The position numbers were made by a program, and so were the translations under genes. Shown in pieces: positions 1 to 10,674 of a stretch of DNA of 64,000 nt. Each line of letters begins with the position of its first letter. Positions within the stretch are counted from its first letter, which is position 1. The stretch is from contig OX388310.1 of assembly GCA_947579605.1 (NCBI GenBank), forward strand, positions 4,092,001 through 4,156,000, given 5' to 3'. Source of the DNA: Athripsodes cinereus. Taxonomy: Eukaryota > Arthropoda > Insecta > Trichoptera > Leptoceridae. The notes under the pieces were generated by a model. That model was not told the origin of the DNA. It was given only the letters and a program-made list of their open reading frames with translations, and did not search any database.

Positions 1-190
1 CGTGAACAAACTACCTAAGTACACACATTCGTCAACTTGCTCTAACACTTCGTTGTCAATCATTACCTGGCATACTGTTCTCTCACTTCCTCTTTCAAAC
101 ACCATGATTTTTGTCTTTTTTGCATTCATTCTCAATCCATTAATCGCACAATTTTCATACACACACGTCATCATTCGCTGTAGATCACTT
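1..190 (-). pseudogene. RTE-type reverse transcriptase fragment
   Basis: Read on the minus strand this matches the segment just after the YADD box of the intact RTE element (nt 38690-38872), including the counterpart of its VYLG strand, at roughly 70 percent nucleotide identity by eye. It runs off the left edge of the window, so the rest of the copy may lie outside. It is a more diverged relative than the copy at 2963. No start, no catalytic motif, not functional. Confidence 0.8.
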
Positions 191-394
191 GTAAACAAAA
201 CAAAAAAAAAATATAATTTTTTACGATGTAAAGTGACGAGGAAAATCGTAAAACTTTAAAAAGTTTTTTTGTTTTATTTACATTAAATTATGGAGTTTTA
301 AAAAATAAACAACACAAGGATACAATATATAAATAAATTATTTAATAAAAATTTATAGAGTGATTATAATAAAATTTATGAAATATATACATAT

Positions 395-450
395 TTGTAT
401 TGGGTTTATAACAAAACCCAGATATATCTTTTTTTAAAAAAAATATATAT
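395..450 (+). repeat. SINE family B, 3' fragment
   Basis: It contains the small hairpin TGGGTTTATAACAAAACCCA and the following CAGATATATCTTT plus A-run that form the 3' end of family B. The same end is present at 17612, 31838 and 51545. The tRNA-like head is missing. Confidence 0.6.
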
Positions 451-589
451 AAAATAATTAAAAGAAAATGAAAATCTTGTGAATACTTAACTCAAACAAC
501 TTTAAGTGCAAACAATATAAGTAGTGAATATGGTAATATTTTGTATTCGCTATTTTAACTAAGTATGTATTTTCATATTTTCCCTACAG

Positions 590-676
590 ATGCTATCAAT
601 ATGGGGGGTCATTAGGTTTTACCACCTTCTCAAAGTTGGAATGACATGGAGAGGACCAGAAGCTATAGAACTGTAG
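590..676 (+). CDS. candidate 3'-terminal exon of an unidentified host gene
   Basis: A T/C-rich tract ending TTTTCCCTACAG (to 589) looks like a strong splice acceptor. It is followed by a GC-richer stretch open in frame 0 for 28 codons, ending GPEAIEL and TAG at 674-676. A second frame is open for 17 codons, ending FSKLE. AATAAA hexamers at 680-685 and 727-732 would suit a terminal exon. The upstream exons would lie left of the window. The product is not recognised and could equally be chance. The splice signal and the poly(A) hexamers are seen; the exon is inference. Confidence 0.27.
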   Translation: MLSIWGVIRFYHLLKVGMTWRGPEAIEL

Positions 677-739
677 AACAATAAACTGAAATTAATAATC
701 TTCCAAAACATTTGTTATTATATCAAAATAAAGTCCATA

Positions 740-1985
740 TCAACTTTAAATAATATACTTTCATTGGATAGGCAGTACTAGTAAATAACGGCTTTTTAAA
801 AATATATTATTTTTCAACAGTTTTAACAAACAAAGTTCGTAATGTTTTATTAATTAATCATGTAGGTCCATAAAAAAATATAAATTATTTTTTGTTTACG
901 ATAACTGATAATAAATACATTTTAGATATGAAAGAGTATATTTACAATGATAAAGTTATTATTTGACAAATATTGTTTTAGATCCTTTATAAAAATTCTT
1001 GAAATAACAATTGATAAATAGTATTTGATTGGCTAATAAAAATAATCATAACAAAATCCAGCTAAAGTATCACATAATTTAAAACCTTTATGCAGTATAT
1101 AGTAACAGATTTTATTTTCAAATTTGATTTTCAGTAAAGTTTTAAGAAGTTTTTAGCTATGATTTCGTATGAATATTTTATAGCTTTTATAGAAAGAAAC
1201 AATAATAAAATTACCACCTTCCAGATATTGTTGAATATTAAATTTATACATTGTGTTTTTATGTGTTTATCTACAGTTTCAAAATATTTAGGTAAGTTTA
1301 AATAAAATTATAATAATATTATGTTTGTATAAATAATATATTGAAAATATTAAAGGCGCTTTTAATGGCTACCATTGTAAAGTTTTGTGTAAATACTTTT
1401 ATAATTTTGTTTAACTGTTATGTTGTGTAAATAAAACTTTGATAGTTTATATTCAATAATGTTTTCAATACAAATATACTATCCCTTTTCATGTACTGTA
1501 AAGTACCTATCCTAAGTAAGCTAAGTAATGGACACTTTAGATTACTTGAGGGAATTTATTATTGTAAGTGAAGTCCATTAAATTTTAAATTCAGATATTT
1601 ACAAAAATAATACGAGTTTTTATACTACGTGTCTTGGTACAATGTTTAAAATGGATATCTCTCTATGGTTTATGATTTAAATATCAATAGACAAAACACC
1701 AACGGAGGTAAGTATACCTACATTGATTCGACTTGCGTTATTTTTACTTAAAGTCCATATTGTCTGTGTATATACTTTTGTTCAGGTTGAAAGTTATATA
1801 TTTTTTTGCGTACTGATCTAGAAGACCTCTGTTAAATTAATGATGACAAATAATTTGCATAAACAAATAGTATTTTATTTTATTTAAAGAATATGCGTTA
1901 ACGTTGTGAAAATTCAATTAAATATTAATTTTAAAATGTTAAACTAAACCACTGTTTAATTTTCACATATGATTTTGTATTAAGT
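740..1985. other. AT-rich DNA, no feature seen
   Basis: Very AT-rich throughout, with stops in all frames and no terminal repeats or tRNA-like boxes that I could find. Confidence 0.6.
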
Positions 1986-2007
1986 CAATTAATAATGACT
2001 AAATGCT

Positions 2008-2044
2008 GATTGCCGAGCGCTTTCACCTTGCGGCATCTTCAGGG
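2008..2044 (-). repeat. CTGAAGA-hairpin-GAAA motif
   Basis: On the minus strand CTGAAGA (2036-2042) is followed by a three-pair hairpin closed by a GCAA tetraloop, then GAAA (2021-2024) and GCGCTCGGC. The order CUGANGA, stem II, GAAA is that of a hammerhead ribozyme core, which Penelope-like retroelements are known to carry. Related motifs occur at 14899, 46640 (minus), 51775 (minus), 51904 and 54262. No matching cleavage-site strand was found here, so this is a resemblance only. Confidence 0.35.
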
Positions 2045-2621
2045 CAAGAATAACTTAAAACTAAAGAATAGAACAAACTAACCTACATTATAATACAGTC
2101 TAAGGGTCGGATGGAACTAAAGGAATTTTAAGAGGTGGTGTTCTAAAATATAATAATTTGAAAATAATAATTCACAAATCTACACAATTATTTATGCTTC
2201 AGAGAAGATAGAAAATGAGAAACAAATAAAATTATTAAACAACAGTTATACTGCTTTTTGATTAAAGAATATATTAAATCCACCAAGGAAAGTTATTTTT
2301 AAAACCCGCAGGATAATTCGTATATTATTGCAAACTGTATTTAATAGAGTTATGCCGCATGCGCAATAAAGCTAGCTCCAGAGCTGTATTAGCTGTGTTT
2401 CAAAACTCAACTTTCGAAGCTGTACAACAAAATATAAAGTGACAACTTTTTAGCAAAACTGTCGAAATTCCCGGCCAATGTCGGTAGTTGGAAATTTGTG
2501 TTTTATCTTAGTTTGAAAATTCCTACAGCAAAGTTCTGGAGAAGAGACTATAAAATAAAAGAGAAAATGCAACTGTTATGTAAAAAAAAAACATTATTTT
2601 ATAAGTTCAGTATATATGTCA

Positions 2622-2672
2622 AAGGCTATTATGGCCGTCCATTGTATTAATAAATAAATAAAAATACAAAGT
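2622..2672 (+). repeat. LINE family F 3' end
   Basis: The sequence AAAGGCTATTATGGCCGT, then an AAATA-rich tail, matches the 3' ends at 24975 and 45640 (AAAGGCTnnnnCCGT then AAATAAATA repeats). It looks like the tip of a jockey/CR1-like LINE. Confidence 0.5.
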
Positions 2673-2962
2673 AAGAATAGAGGATGGCAATTGAATATCC
2701 AGCATTTATGAGTGGCGACTACGACAAGACAAGAGAAGCGTAGAGAGATCTCACAAACGGAAAGCTGATGTCATTGTTCAAATAACGAGAAAGAAGATTG
2801 CTCGAGTTGCTATAGACAGAAAATAATGTTTTTTTATACAGAAGTGAAGTGATGAAGACTAGCAGTAAGTCATTGAAAAATCTAGTAAAATTTTACAACT
2901 ATGTTTACCTACCATTTATAAACCACTGATCAAACAACGGTCGGTGCCATCTATGTAGTATT

Positions 2963-3603
2963 ATACTGAACTATACTATACCCTCACGCCGTATCCCAAG
3001 TGGGGTAGGCAGAGAGAACGGAACGCCACACAGATCTATCTTTACACACTTCCTTCGCTTCCTCCACATTCATACAGTTTCTCATACACGCACGTCGATT
3101 CCTCTTACTCAACACGCGGTCGTCCTTGAGAATTTGATCCACGTGGTTCTCGGACGTCCGCGCTTCCTCACACCCTTTCTTTCAGACAAGTACTCGTATA
3201 TCCTCTTTGTCATTCTTACTTCGTTCATTCGTTCAACGTGTCCAAACCACCGTAGTTTATTCACGCGCATTCTGTCCACAACACTCTTCTTGCATCCGCT
3301 CATTCTTCTAATATCCTCATTCTTCACTCTATCACGCAGCGTTTTACCAACCATTCTTCTCAACGATCGCATCTCCACTGCATTTATTCCACTTTCGTCC
3401 TTCTTCAGCCACGTCCATGTCTCGCTTGCATACGTAAGTGACGGTACCAGAATGGTATTGTGCACCAGCATTTTAGCCATGTTCGACACATTGCCATTGC
3501 TGACAATGGGTCGAAGTGCACCGTTCACTCTAGCACCGGCCACTTTCCTTCTTTCAATGTCCCTATCGCATCTTCCATCCCTCGCAAACATACTTCCCAA
3601 ATG
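2963..3603 (-). mobile_element. 5'-truncated RTE element (family A) with target-site duplication
   Basis: A 641-bp minus-strand copy of the 3' end of the intact element, about residues 810 to the stop plus the (TATAG)n tail. It is flanked by the perfect 11-bp duplication TATGTAGTATT at 2952-2962 and 3604-3614. The protein is near-identical to the intact copy over VAGARVNGALRPIVSN and LRWFGHVERM, but it has a two-residue insertion before LSERKG. It also lacks 13 bp between two copies of ACGTGG in the region encoding TTWLDHVDQ, which shifts the frame. It lacks the endonuclease and all RT catalytic motifs, so it is dead on arrival and recent. Confidence 0.93.
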
Positions 3604-3714
3604 TATGTAGTATTCATATCGACAATCAATGTTAGATTGTCAACAGCCTAGAACACAATCATAAAAATAGTTATTGTTTGTTGATGTACGAGTATGTACT
3701 CATTGAAATAACCT

Positions 3715-3866
3715 CTAAGCATCCGAATACCTCAGGAGTCTTGGAATCCTTTTTATCCGCATTTGCGAATCCTCCTTTTTCCCATAAAGTTTATTTCCGT
3801 AGACCAAGGGAAGCCGCCCCGTGGGAGTATTGTGCTTGAACTTATTTAACAAATCCCGAATGGGAG
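3715..3866 (-). other. GC-richer open segment, unidentified
   Basis: On the minus strand a pyrimidine-rich run (around 3866-3885) leads into about 50 open codons containing NTPTGRLPLVYGNKLYG and ending LLRYSDA with TAG at 3715-3717. Its base composition stands out from its surroundings. I do not recognise it: it could be an exon, a repeat or chance. Confidence 0.15.
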
Positions 3867-4282
3867 GAAAATAAAAATAATGATCAAAATAATAATGATC
3901 GTTTTTTCTTCTTTTCTGCTTTTTATATTTCAAACTGTATTTTGGTATGTTAGCGATGGCTGCTTGTGTGATATGCTAGTGAGAACAGATGAATGAGCGG
4001 AATATGTGATACTTAAATAATTTACTTATCTGTGGTACATGTTTGTGGATGACAGCTGAGTTATGAACGTCTTTTTTCTATTTTGTAAACCATATTTATA
4101 GTTGTTATCTGTTATGTACTTTTACTAATAAATAAAATAAAATAAAATAAAAAACAAAAAAGATAAATTAAATACACATGTGTGTGTGATGTGTAATGTG
4201 TACTCAACACAATATGTCGTACAAAATGTTTCGAAACAGAAATTTGTACGATCGGTGAACAAACCATGGAAAATTGCACTTA

Positions 4283-4325
4283 AACCAGCCTAAATCGATT
4301 CGTAAGCATCGGGACACCTTTCCTG
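4283..4325 (+). repeat. family D repeat fragment
   Basis: It carries the diagnostic CCAGCCTAAATCGATTCGTA followed by GGGACACCTTTC, as in the longer family D copies at 42545 and 60375. Confidence 0.5.
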
Positions 4326-4329
4326 CTAC

Positions 4330-5079
4330 CTTTTTTGCATTATTTTCCGGTTGGGCAGATAATATGCCTATCTTTTGTTGTAATATTCTGACGATCAAGA
4401 ATCGACTATCATGATGTCTTTGGCAGAGCTTTAAAGCTGAGATATTATAGCAAAGCTAGCTGTAATGTAAATGAGGCTTTACTATTTTATTCAAGATACG
4501 TACAGAGTTATTTTGATTTAACATACACCACACGAATGTACAATAAGCGAAGCAATATTGTTCCAACCAGAATCATTGAATAATGCATGTTCCTGAAGAG
4601 AATATATGAATTTTAAAACAAGGCAATCAAATGGAAACCGATGTACTTGGTTAAATAATAACAATCAAATATTCATCTGTTAACATTCCGATGTATAAAA
4701 AAATAATATCGAAATCAATTTGTAATAATAATATCGGGGTATGAATATAATTATTTTCAAGCAAATGGTTATTTGAATAATACATTTGAGTACAAGTTAA
4801 AATAACGATTTTCAAGTGGTGACCGTTTTTATAGTACAAGTGTAATAATTAATACTAAAGTAAATATTGTGTTTTAACATTACTTTAGGACGAGTTCATT
4901 TTTAAATGGGATTATTGATCTCAGTTATTATACTTTTATTGGTTAATACCAAACTTTTTCTACTGAAATAATATGTCTCTACTTACACAATATACATATT
5001 TGGTTGTCGACTTAATAATACGATATAATGAAATACGATGAAAATTAGGCCAATTAAATCACAGTGGAAGTACTAAATT
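4330..5079. other. AT-rich DNA, no feature seen
   Basis: No coding frame, terminal repeat or known family end was recognised in this stretch. Confidence 0.5.
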
Positions 5080-5148
5080 AAGTGTTTTATTTATAATTAA
5101 TTTAACATGAACTTCCACCTAGAACCGTTGGTCGAAAATATCAACTTT
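5080..5148 (+). repeat. end of a fold-back repeat family
   Basis: From AAGTGTTTTATTT to AAAATATCAACTTT it matches the sequence on the right side of the perfect inverted repeat at 51730-51999 (51975-52044). Both copies share the CCGTnGGTnGAAAATATCAA end, so they belong to one family. Confidence 0.6.
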
Positions 5149-5154
5149 AACATA

Positions 5155-5551
5155 TCATACATACATACACACAATCACGCCGCTTCCCTCGCGGGGTAGA
5201 AAGAAAGGATCGAGCGCCACTTCCTTCTATCCTTGCATACATCTTTCGCTTCTGTCACTGTCATACGATTTCGAATTCGTGCTCTCCTGTTCAATGTGCT
5301 CAACACGTGACCGTCCTGTAGGATTTGATTTAAATGATCTTGCCATTTGATCCTCTGACGTCCACGTCTCCGAGCACCATTCCTCTCAGCCAAATATATC
5401 TTCTTGGTCATTCTGTCCTCATTCATTCTTTCCGCGTGCCCAAACCATCTTCACATTCATCCTTGTAATTACACCAACTTTCATTCCACATTCCTTTCGT
5501 ATATCACTGTTCACTGTTACGCATACAATCTCTCAGACTTTTACCACACAT
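5155..5551 (-). mobile_element. 5'-truncated RTE element (family B tail type)
   Basis: A minus-strand stub of an RTE-type C-terminus. The readable part includes MNEDRMTKKIYLAERNGARR, the counterpart of the HVERM-GRPR region, and ends with a (CATA)n-type tail. A perfect 10-bp duplication CTTTAACATA lies at 5145-5154 and 5552-5561. The family is related to, but distinct from, family A: LAERNGARRRGRQR against LSERKGVRKRGRPR. Frame breaks upstream make it a pseudogene. Confidence 0.88.
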
Positions 5552-5594
5552 CTTTAACATAGAACTAATAATATACAGAAATGAAATAAATTTA

Positions 5595-5796
5595 CTTTAC
5601 TATACCCTCACGCCGTGTCCCAGGTGGGGTAGGCAGAGAGAACGGAACGCCATGTCGCTCTATCCTTACATACTTCTTTCGCTTCCTCTACATTCATCCA
5701 GTTTCTCATACATGCACGCCGATTCCTCTTACTTAACACGCGACCGTCCTTGAGAATTTGATCCACGTGGTTAAGCCACGTGGTTCTCGGACGCCC
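5595..5796 (-). mobile_element. short 5'-truncated RTE copy (family A)
   Basis: This 202-bp minus-strand stub covers only the last 60 or so codons of the family A protein, the stop and the tail. Its reading begins near TTWLNHVDQILKDG. A perfect 12-bp duplication GAAATAAATTTA lies at 5583-5594 and 5797-5808. It is one of the shortest insertions that can still be bounded exactly. Confidence 0.93.
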
Positions 5797-5808
5797 GAAA
5801 TAAATTTA

Positions 5809-6560
5809 ATTGCTGATTATTGGTTGCGAAAGATCCTGAAAAGAAAAACCTATAGCGGCAGTAATAAGATGTGAAAGATAAAGATTTTAAATGTTTTTAA
5901 TGAAAAAAAAAATTTAAAAATATATATTTATTGGTAAAATAATTTGTTAAGTAAGTTGGTTAATTAGTTGAAAATATTTATGCAGTTAGTTATTAGTTGA
6001 AAATATTCTTAGCCTATCTGCAGTGTGTGGATTCTATAAAAAGTTGGTGATGGCAAGTTAATAATAAACGAAATACTTACGGCCTTGTAAATACATACTT
6101 TACCAGTAACAATCTATTTCTATATGATTTGGATGAAGATTAGTTAAAGGTAAAATAGTAGTTTGACGTAGTAAAATGTTCCTAGATTTTATATTGGAAT
6201 ATATCATAATTTAGACCTTACCTACCAGAGGCGTGCTTTCCATGCATGCACTAAAGCATCACACACTTACCTACAAACTTGTGATTTTTATACACATAAA
6301 TAACCAACCTTATGCCTGTATCAATTGTATGCATGAGTTCAAAATTTCTTGTATCTAACTTAATAAATTATCATACTTTTTATATTGCTATACTTTAGTA
6401 ATAATTTTTTTATATTTTTTTAATTAATTTAATTTAAAACATTTTAATAAAGGATTTGCGATGGAAGACTAGAAATTTGTAGAAGTTGCATATTTACTGA
6501 ATTGTCTATAAAAAATTAAAAATCGTAAGATATGAAAACTTATGCGAAGTCGACTATTTG
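5809..6560. other. AT-rich DNA, no feature seen
   Basis: No coding or repeat structure was recognised here. Confidence 0.5.
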
Positions 6561-6624
6561 AAAGGTTTTTAAAGAGACAATTGGAAATCTACGTCGAAAG
6601 GAGGCGCGTCTGCAAATATACATC

Positions 6625-6663
6625 ATGGGGTCTGGAAAAAACAGTAAATATGAAGGTGAAGAG
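6625..6663 (+). other. possible exon end with splice donor
   Basis: ATG at 6625 opens 13 codons reading MGSGKNSKYEGEE, running straight into GTAGGT, an acceptable splice donor, at 6664. The segment from about 6573 is GC-richer than its surroundings and has a second open frame. Nothing else supports a gene, so this is a weak candidate. Confidence 0.12.
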
Positions 6664-7004
6664 GTAGGTTTTTTAATTCTGTAATATACAAATTGTAAAA
6701 TTATATTATAATTATTCTTTTTTATTACGAAAACTTTAACTATTTTAATATAAATAAATTACTGTTTTTGTAAATGTTTAATAATTTTGTAGTTAATAAT
6801 CTTAATTTAGTGTGGCAGCGTGATGAATGAACAAGTGAACAAGACAGTGTGAATGTATTCATATTAAAAAAAAAAGAAAATTTATGTATATGTTTAAAAT
6901 TTACTGTGGCACATGTTATTGGATGATAACTGACTTCTCAAAGATTTAATTTTTATCAGCATTTAAATTTTGTAATGTACCATATTCTACGGTTGTAAAT
7001 AAAG

Positions 7005-7150
7005 GGACGCTGGGGGGCTCGCAGAAGGCAGACATCGTGGCTCGCAATATACGAGACTGGATTGGAATTAGAGGTGTGGAGGAGTTGTTCCAGACATCGC
7101 AGGACTGAGAAGCCAATGTCAGGGGGACCTGACAGGGCACTTACAGAAGG
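7005..7150 (+). pseudogene. RTE-type 3' stub (family with RRRxSWLxNIRDW end)
   Basis: Plus strand: RRQTSWL then, after a one-base frameshift, RNIRDWIGIRGVEELFQTSQD. This is the conserved tail found again at 19560 (minus), 20665, 21090-21500 and 27240. It ends GGGGGACCTGACA.., as at 21460. Broken by a frameshift and a stop. Confidence 0.72.
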
Positions 7151-8029
7151 AAAAATTTGTAGTTTATTTGTACCCTTTTTGCGAAATACAGTATAAAAAA
7201 AGCTATGTCCCGCCACTGCAATCGACTATTTTGTATTGCGATACTCAGTCAATATTTACTGTATTGAAGTGATAGCAGAAATGTAGAGGCTGAATAGAAT
7301 ATTCCAAGATAATGATAACCTCTTCCATCATAAGATGATGGAAGTTTCCATTATAAAAATCTAAATTACTGGTTTCAACATTTATAGAGGATATTGGAAA
7401 TTTAATTGAAATCGGAATATCGAGTTGGTAAACAGAGTCGTTTGTAGGTAGATTTATACCTATACCTGAGGCCTTTGTATCCGTTTTCCAGCATGATGAA
7501 AATAATGGAAAACAACAGTGCTACTAATATAGCACCCGGCCCCGTTTATTTCAATATCAATAAACATTGTCAGGTAGCTATTAATATTACTATCATTTGA
7601 GTACGAGAGCGCAAGTTTTCAATGAAATCACAGATTATTAAATTTCATTCGGTGAATTCAAAAATGTTATTATTTTTTATTTCAGGTATAAATTATTAGA
7701 TATTAAATATCTATAAACTTGACAATTCATCAAGCGCAGTTTTATGATACAAACCACCGCTAGGGTCCTTTTCAAGTTTTTTTTTATTCTTATGACTCAA
7801 TTTTTATATTTTTTATTATTTCAATTCAAACAAAACGTTTGTATATTTTATTATTATTATTTAAAAATTTGGAAAACACTTGTAAGAAATTACTATAAAA
7901 AGTTAGATTCCACCGATTTTGAATATTAATATTAACTATACCTATACTTAAGACATAGAAGATTGTCCAAGTAATAAAATATATGAATGCATTTGAAATG
8001 CGGTGCAAAAAAGTTCAAAATCACCATTA
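7151..8029. other. AT-rich DNA, no feature seen
   Basis: It contains a short GC-richer patch near 7440-7560 with no recognisable coding content. Confidence 0.5.
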
Positions 8030-8275
8030 CTCAGCATCACTTGCTGAGAAGACAGAAATGATCTCTTCAATATTCACTTTTGTCACTGCTGTCATTCAAA
8101 ACTTTTGTCACTGCTGTCATTCAACTCTTCACGCATGTTTTTCTTTTCAATATGCTTAACACATGTCCGCCCTGTAAGATCAAATTTATATGCTCCTGTC
8201 ATTTGATCCTCGAGTGGCTTTTCATAGTTACCAATGATATGTCGATGGTTTATAGCACAAAAGACACATATCCAC
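8030..8275 (-). pseudogene. degraded RTE C-terminal stub (family B)
   Basis: The minus strand carries weak matches to the family B tail (counterparts of the HVLxxLNxRACMRN stretch and the CGGGG-type end). It has an internal direct duplication of TGACAGCAGTGACAAAAGT. Old and disrupted. Confidence 0.5.
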
Positions 8276-8583
8276 ATTTGACAGTTTAGAAGAATACAGG
8301 TTTTGAAAGATTGAGATTCTCAATTGATTCAGAATATTTCCTTGATGAACATTTGCTTTTTAAGAATCAAGAAAGTCGAAATAAATACATTCTCAAATAC
8401 CTTATGTGACATGTTACATTTGTGCACAAAAAATGATAATTTTAGAAGTGTGACATTTGGCTTTTATTAAATATTTTGATAAAATGAAAACATTATTGGT
8501 AATTATGTAATCAGGACATAGAAGAAGTTGCAACCGATTTTGTGATTTACCTTAACAGTGGACATACAGTCTCTTTTAATGCT

Positions 8584-8641
8584 TTAAGATATATAAAATA
8601 CATATAATTTGCCATTAATTTTATATGTATTTTATCTTAAT
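8584..8641. repeat. imperfect palindrome
   Basis: Arms of about 24 bp (TTAAGATATATAAAATACAT and its complement) surround a short loop. It could be the core of a tiny fold-back element. Confidence 0.6.
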
Positions 8642-8819
8642 GCTTTAGTTTTCTTGCTTTGCTTCGACCTATCGAGACATTGAAGTATAGCTAAGTCGAG
8701 TGTGGAAAATGGAACACGGATCTTAAGTGTGCTGAGTTTGAAAGGAACACACTTATGTATTTCTTGGTAACATGAAGAGTGAAGTAAACATCGAAGATGG
8801 CTTAAATAAGCGCTGGTAA

Positions 8820-9304
8820 GTATTTACACTTCTAGATAGAATAGTTGTTAAAAAATCACATTTGCGCTAATGCAACCACAAAGAACAAAAAGAAACAATA
8901 TTGTTTAAGTTAAGACAAATAAGAATTAACAATGCGATGTTTCAATACCATTTATTTTAAATAAGACCAAAACTGGAGATATTTTTCTATAGCATTTGTT
9001 GTCATCAGCTGTATGAAAATAATTTATTCTTAAGAATTTTTAGAAAGCCGTAAAAATCCACATTACCTACGATTTATTTTCAATAGATGATTTCTTTCAA
9101 GTTCATTTTCGTTTTTTTTACCTTAATGGCAATGTACCAGAAATCTTATGAATTAATTAAAAACTTTTAAATATTTCAATAATATTTAAAAAATATTAAG
9201 AGTATTCACTTATGTTTTATTTTTCTGCACGGCATTGAACTGTGTACAAATCTAGTTAAATAAACTTTTTTATTTTTTGTCTAGTTTTTTTAAAATATTT
9301 GTAG
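8820..9304. other. AT-rich DNA, no feature seen
   Basis: Nothing recognisable. The GGTAAGT at 8815-8821 just before it is a good donor-like hexamer after 14 open codons from ATG 8772, but it is unsupported. Confidence 0.4.
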
Positions 9305-9625
9305 ATGACTGGTCGAACTAGCAATCGAAAAAGTATTGAAGTTAATATTTTTGCCTTTGAATTTTGTTATATTCGAGATTTGAAATAGCAGAACCTAAAT
9401 TTTTTTTGCGTCAATGGTTTTGTTTAAAATGTTTCTCGATTAGTAGACTAATATAGTGACAAAAATAATGACGAAAATTGAGAACATTGTCCATGGATGT
9501 GATTATTTATGTGAACCTTGAGCCAATTCGTTCGCGTTGGTACGCCCTTCTCATTCCTTCTGATTAGATTTTGCACGATGTTATATTGTGTAATGTTTCT
9601 CCAATCAAGATGTCTAACTTGTTTC
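9305..9625 (+). repeat. family D repeat, long copy
   Basis: It starts at GACTGGTCGAACTAGCA and runs through TTGTCCATGGATGTGAT and GAGCCAATTCGTTCGCGTTGG to TTCTCCAATCAAGATGTCT. The same order of blocks is seen at 30240 and 60430. It is non-coding and about 320 bp long. The class is not certain. Confidence 0.7.
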
Positions 9626-9923
9626 TAAAAAAGTAGCTCAATTTAAAATCAGGTGAAAATCGTTGATTGAGTAATCAATTTAAAAAAATCTAAATTTTAT
9701 ATACGAACAATTTAGCATTAAAAACACATGAAAAATAACAGATAACATTTCTATGAAATCTGTAACCTCTGAATACATAGGTCCTTTATAAGTACAATTT
9801 TTTGAGAAAGTTGTCTAGAAGTATAATAATAATGAATAAAAATTCGTATTTCCTGAACAAATATTACATACTAGTGTATAAAAGGCTTTAGTAGACCATA
9901 AAAAGCAATTTGATCGTCTAAGT

Positions 9924-10666
9924 CATGGGTGGCCAACCTTTTCAGCAGGCGGGCCAAATTTCAGAATGAGATTTCCCTCCGGGCCGCACAACCATATATT
10001 CCATATATGGAACATTTGATAATTTTATTTCACCTTAAAATTTCTAACCCCCCCAGTCCCCAAATTTTTAAAATGGTATAGGAATTTGAAATGTTTCAAA
10101 ACTCTTCGGTTTTCTTTAAGAATATTTTCTCAAAATACCTCTTACAAAAAAGTAGCGGGTACTTGTACCGACTATTATCCCATCCCTCCCTACTCAACAT
10201 CTGTGTCGTGTCGCTTATCCGATGTTGTCTGTATTTTAAGTAGCTTATTCTATGTGTAAATTTATTTTGGTATACCTATGTATTTAGTTATCTATATATC
10301 TTAAATTATTTTATTTATTTATATATTATTATTATTTTATGATTTTTTTTTGTTTAATGGGTTAGTTGGAAGATATTGCGCTTCAACGATAAACTCGCCC
10401 ATTGCACAAAATTATGTATTCAGTGGTAATGTTGTCATGTTTTTTTTTATTCTTTGTATACTAATTTTGTGCAATAAAGATTATTATTATTATATTAAAA
10501 AAAGTGTCCATATAATAAAAGGCTTCAGCCTAGTGAGGTGGCAAAATGGAATTAGTTTTATTGGCATATTATTATGGATATTTGAACTGTATTTGATTGT
10601 ATATGCTTATTCGAGGAAATAAACGAATTTGAATATGCTTCGCGGGCCGCGGGTTGGCCACCCTTG
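9924..10666. mobile_element. non-autonomous hAT-like DNA transposon
   Basis: Terminal inverted repeats CATGGGTGGCCAACC (left) and CAAGGGTGGCCAACC (right end, complement) match at 14 of 15 positions. They are flanked by a perfect 8-bp duplication GTCTAAGT at 9916-9923 and 10667-10674. An 8-bp duplication and a CAnGGG..G terminus are the hallmarks of the hAT superfamily. GC-rich subterminal GCGGGCC blocks lie inside both ends. No transposase frame is visible in the 743 bp, and a LINE 3' end is nested in it. Confidence 0.93.
10345..10500 (+). mobile_element. LINE 3' end (family E) nested in the hAT-like element
   Basis: GGGTTAGTTGGAAGATATTG, then CGATAAACTCGCCC, then GTGCAATAAAG and an ATT-repeat tail. 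This is the 3' UTR end seen attached to an RT fragment at 56035-57100, so its LINE origin is supported in this window. Confidence 0.75.
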
Positions 10667-10674
10667 GTCTAAGT

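Noticed and set aside
8772..8815. A first exon MKSEVNIEDGLNKRW with a GTAAGT donor
   Set aside because: Only one good splice hexamer supports it. There is no acceptor, partner exon or recognisable peptide.
10350..10622. A 90-codon open frame
   Set aside because: It crosses the border between a LINE tip and the hAT-like element and has no conserved content.
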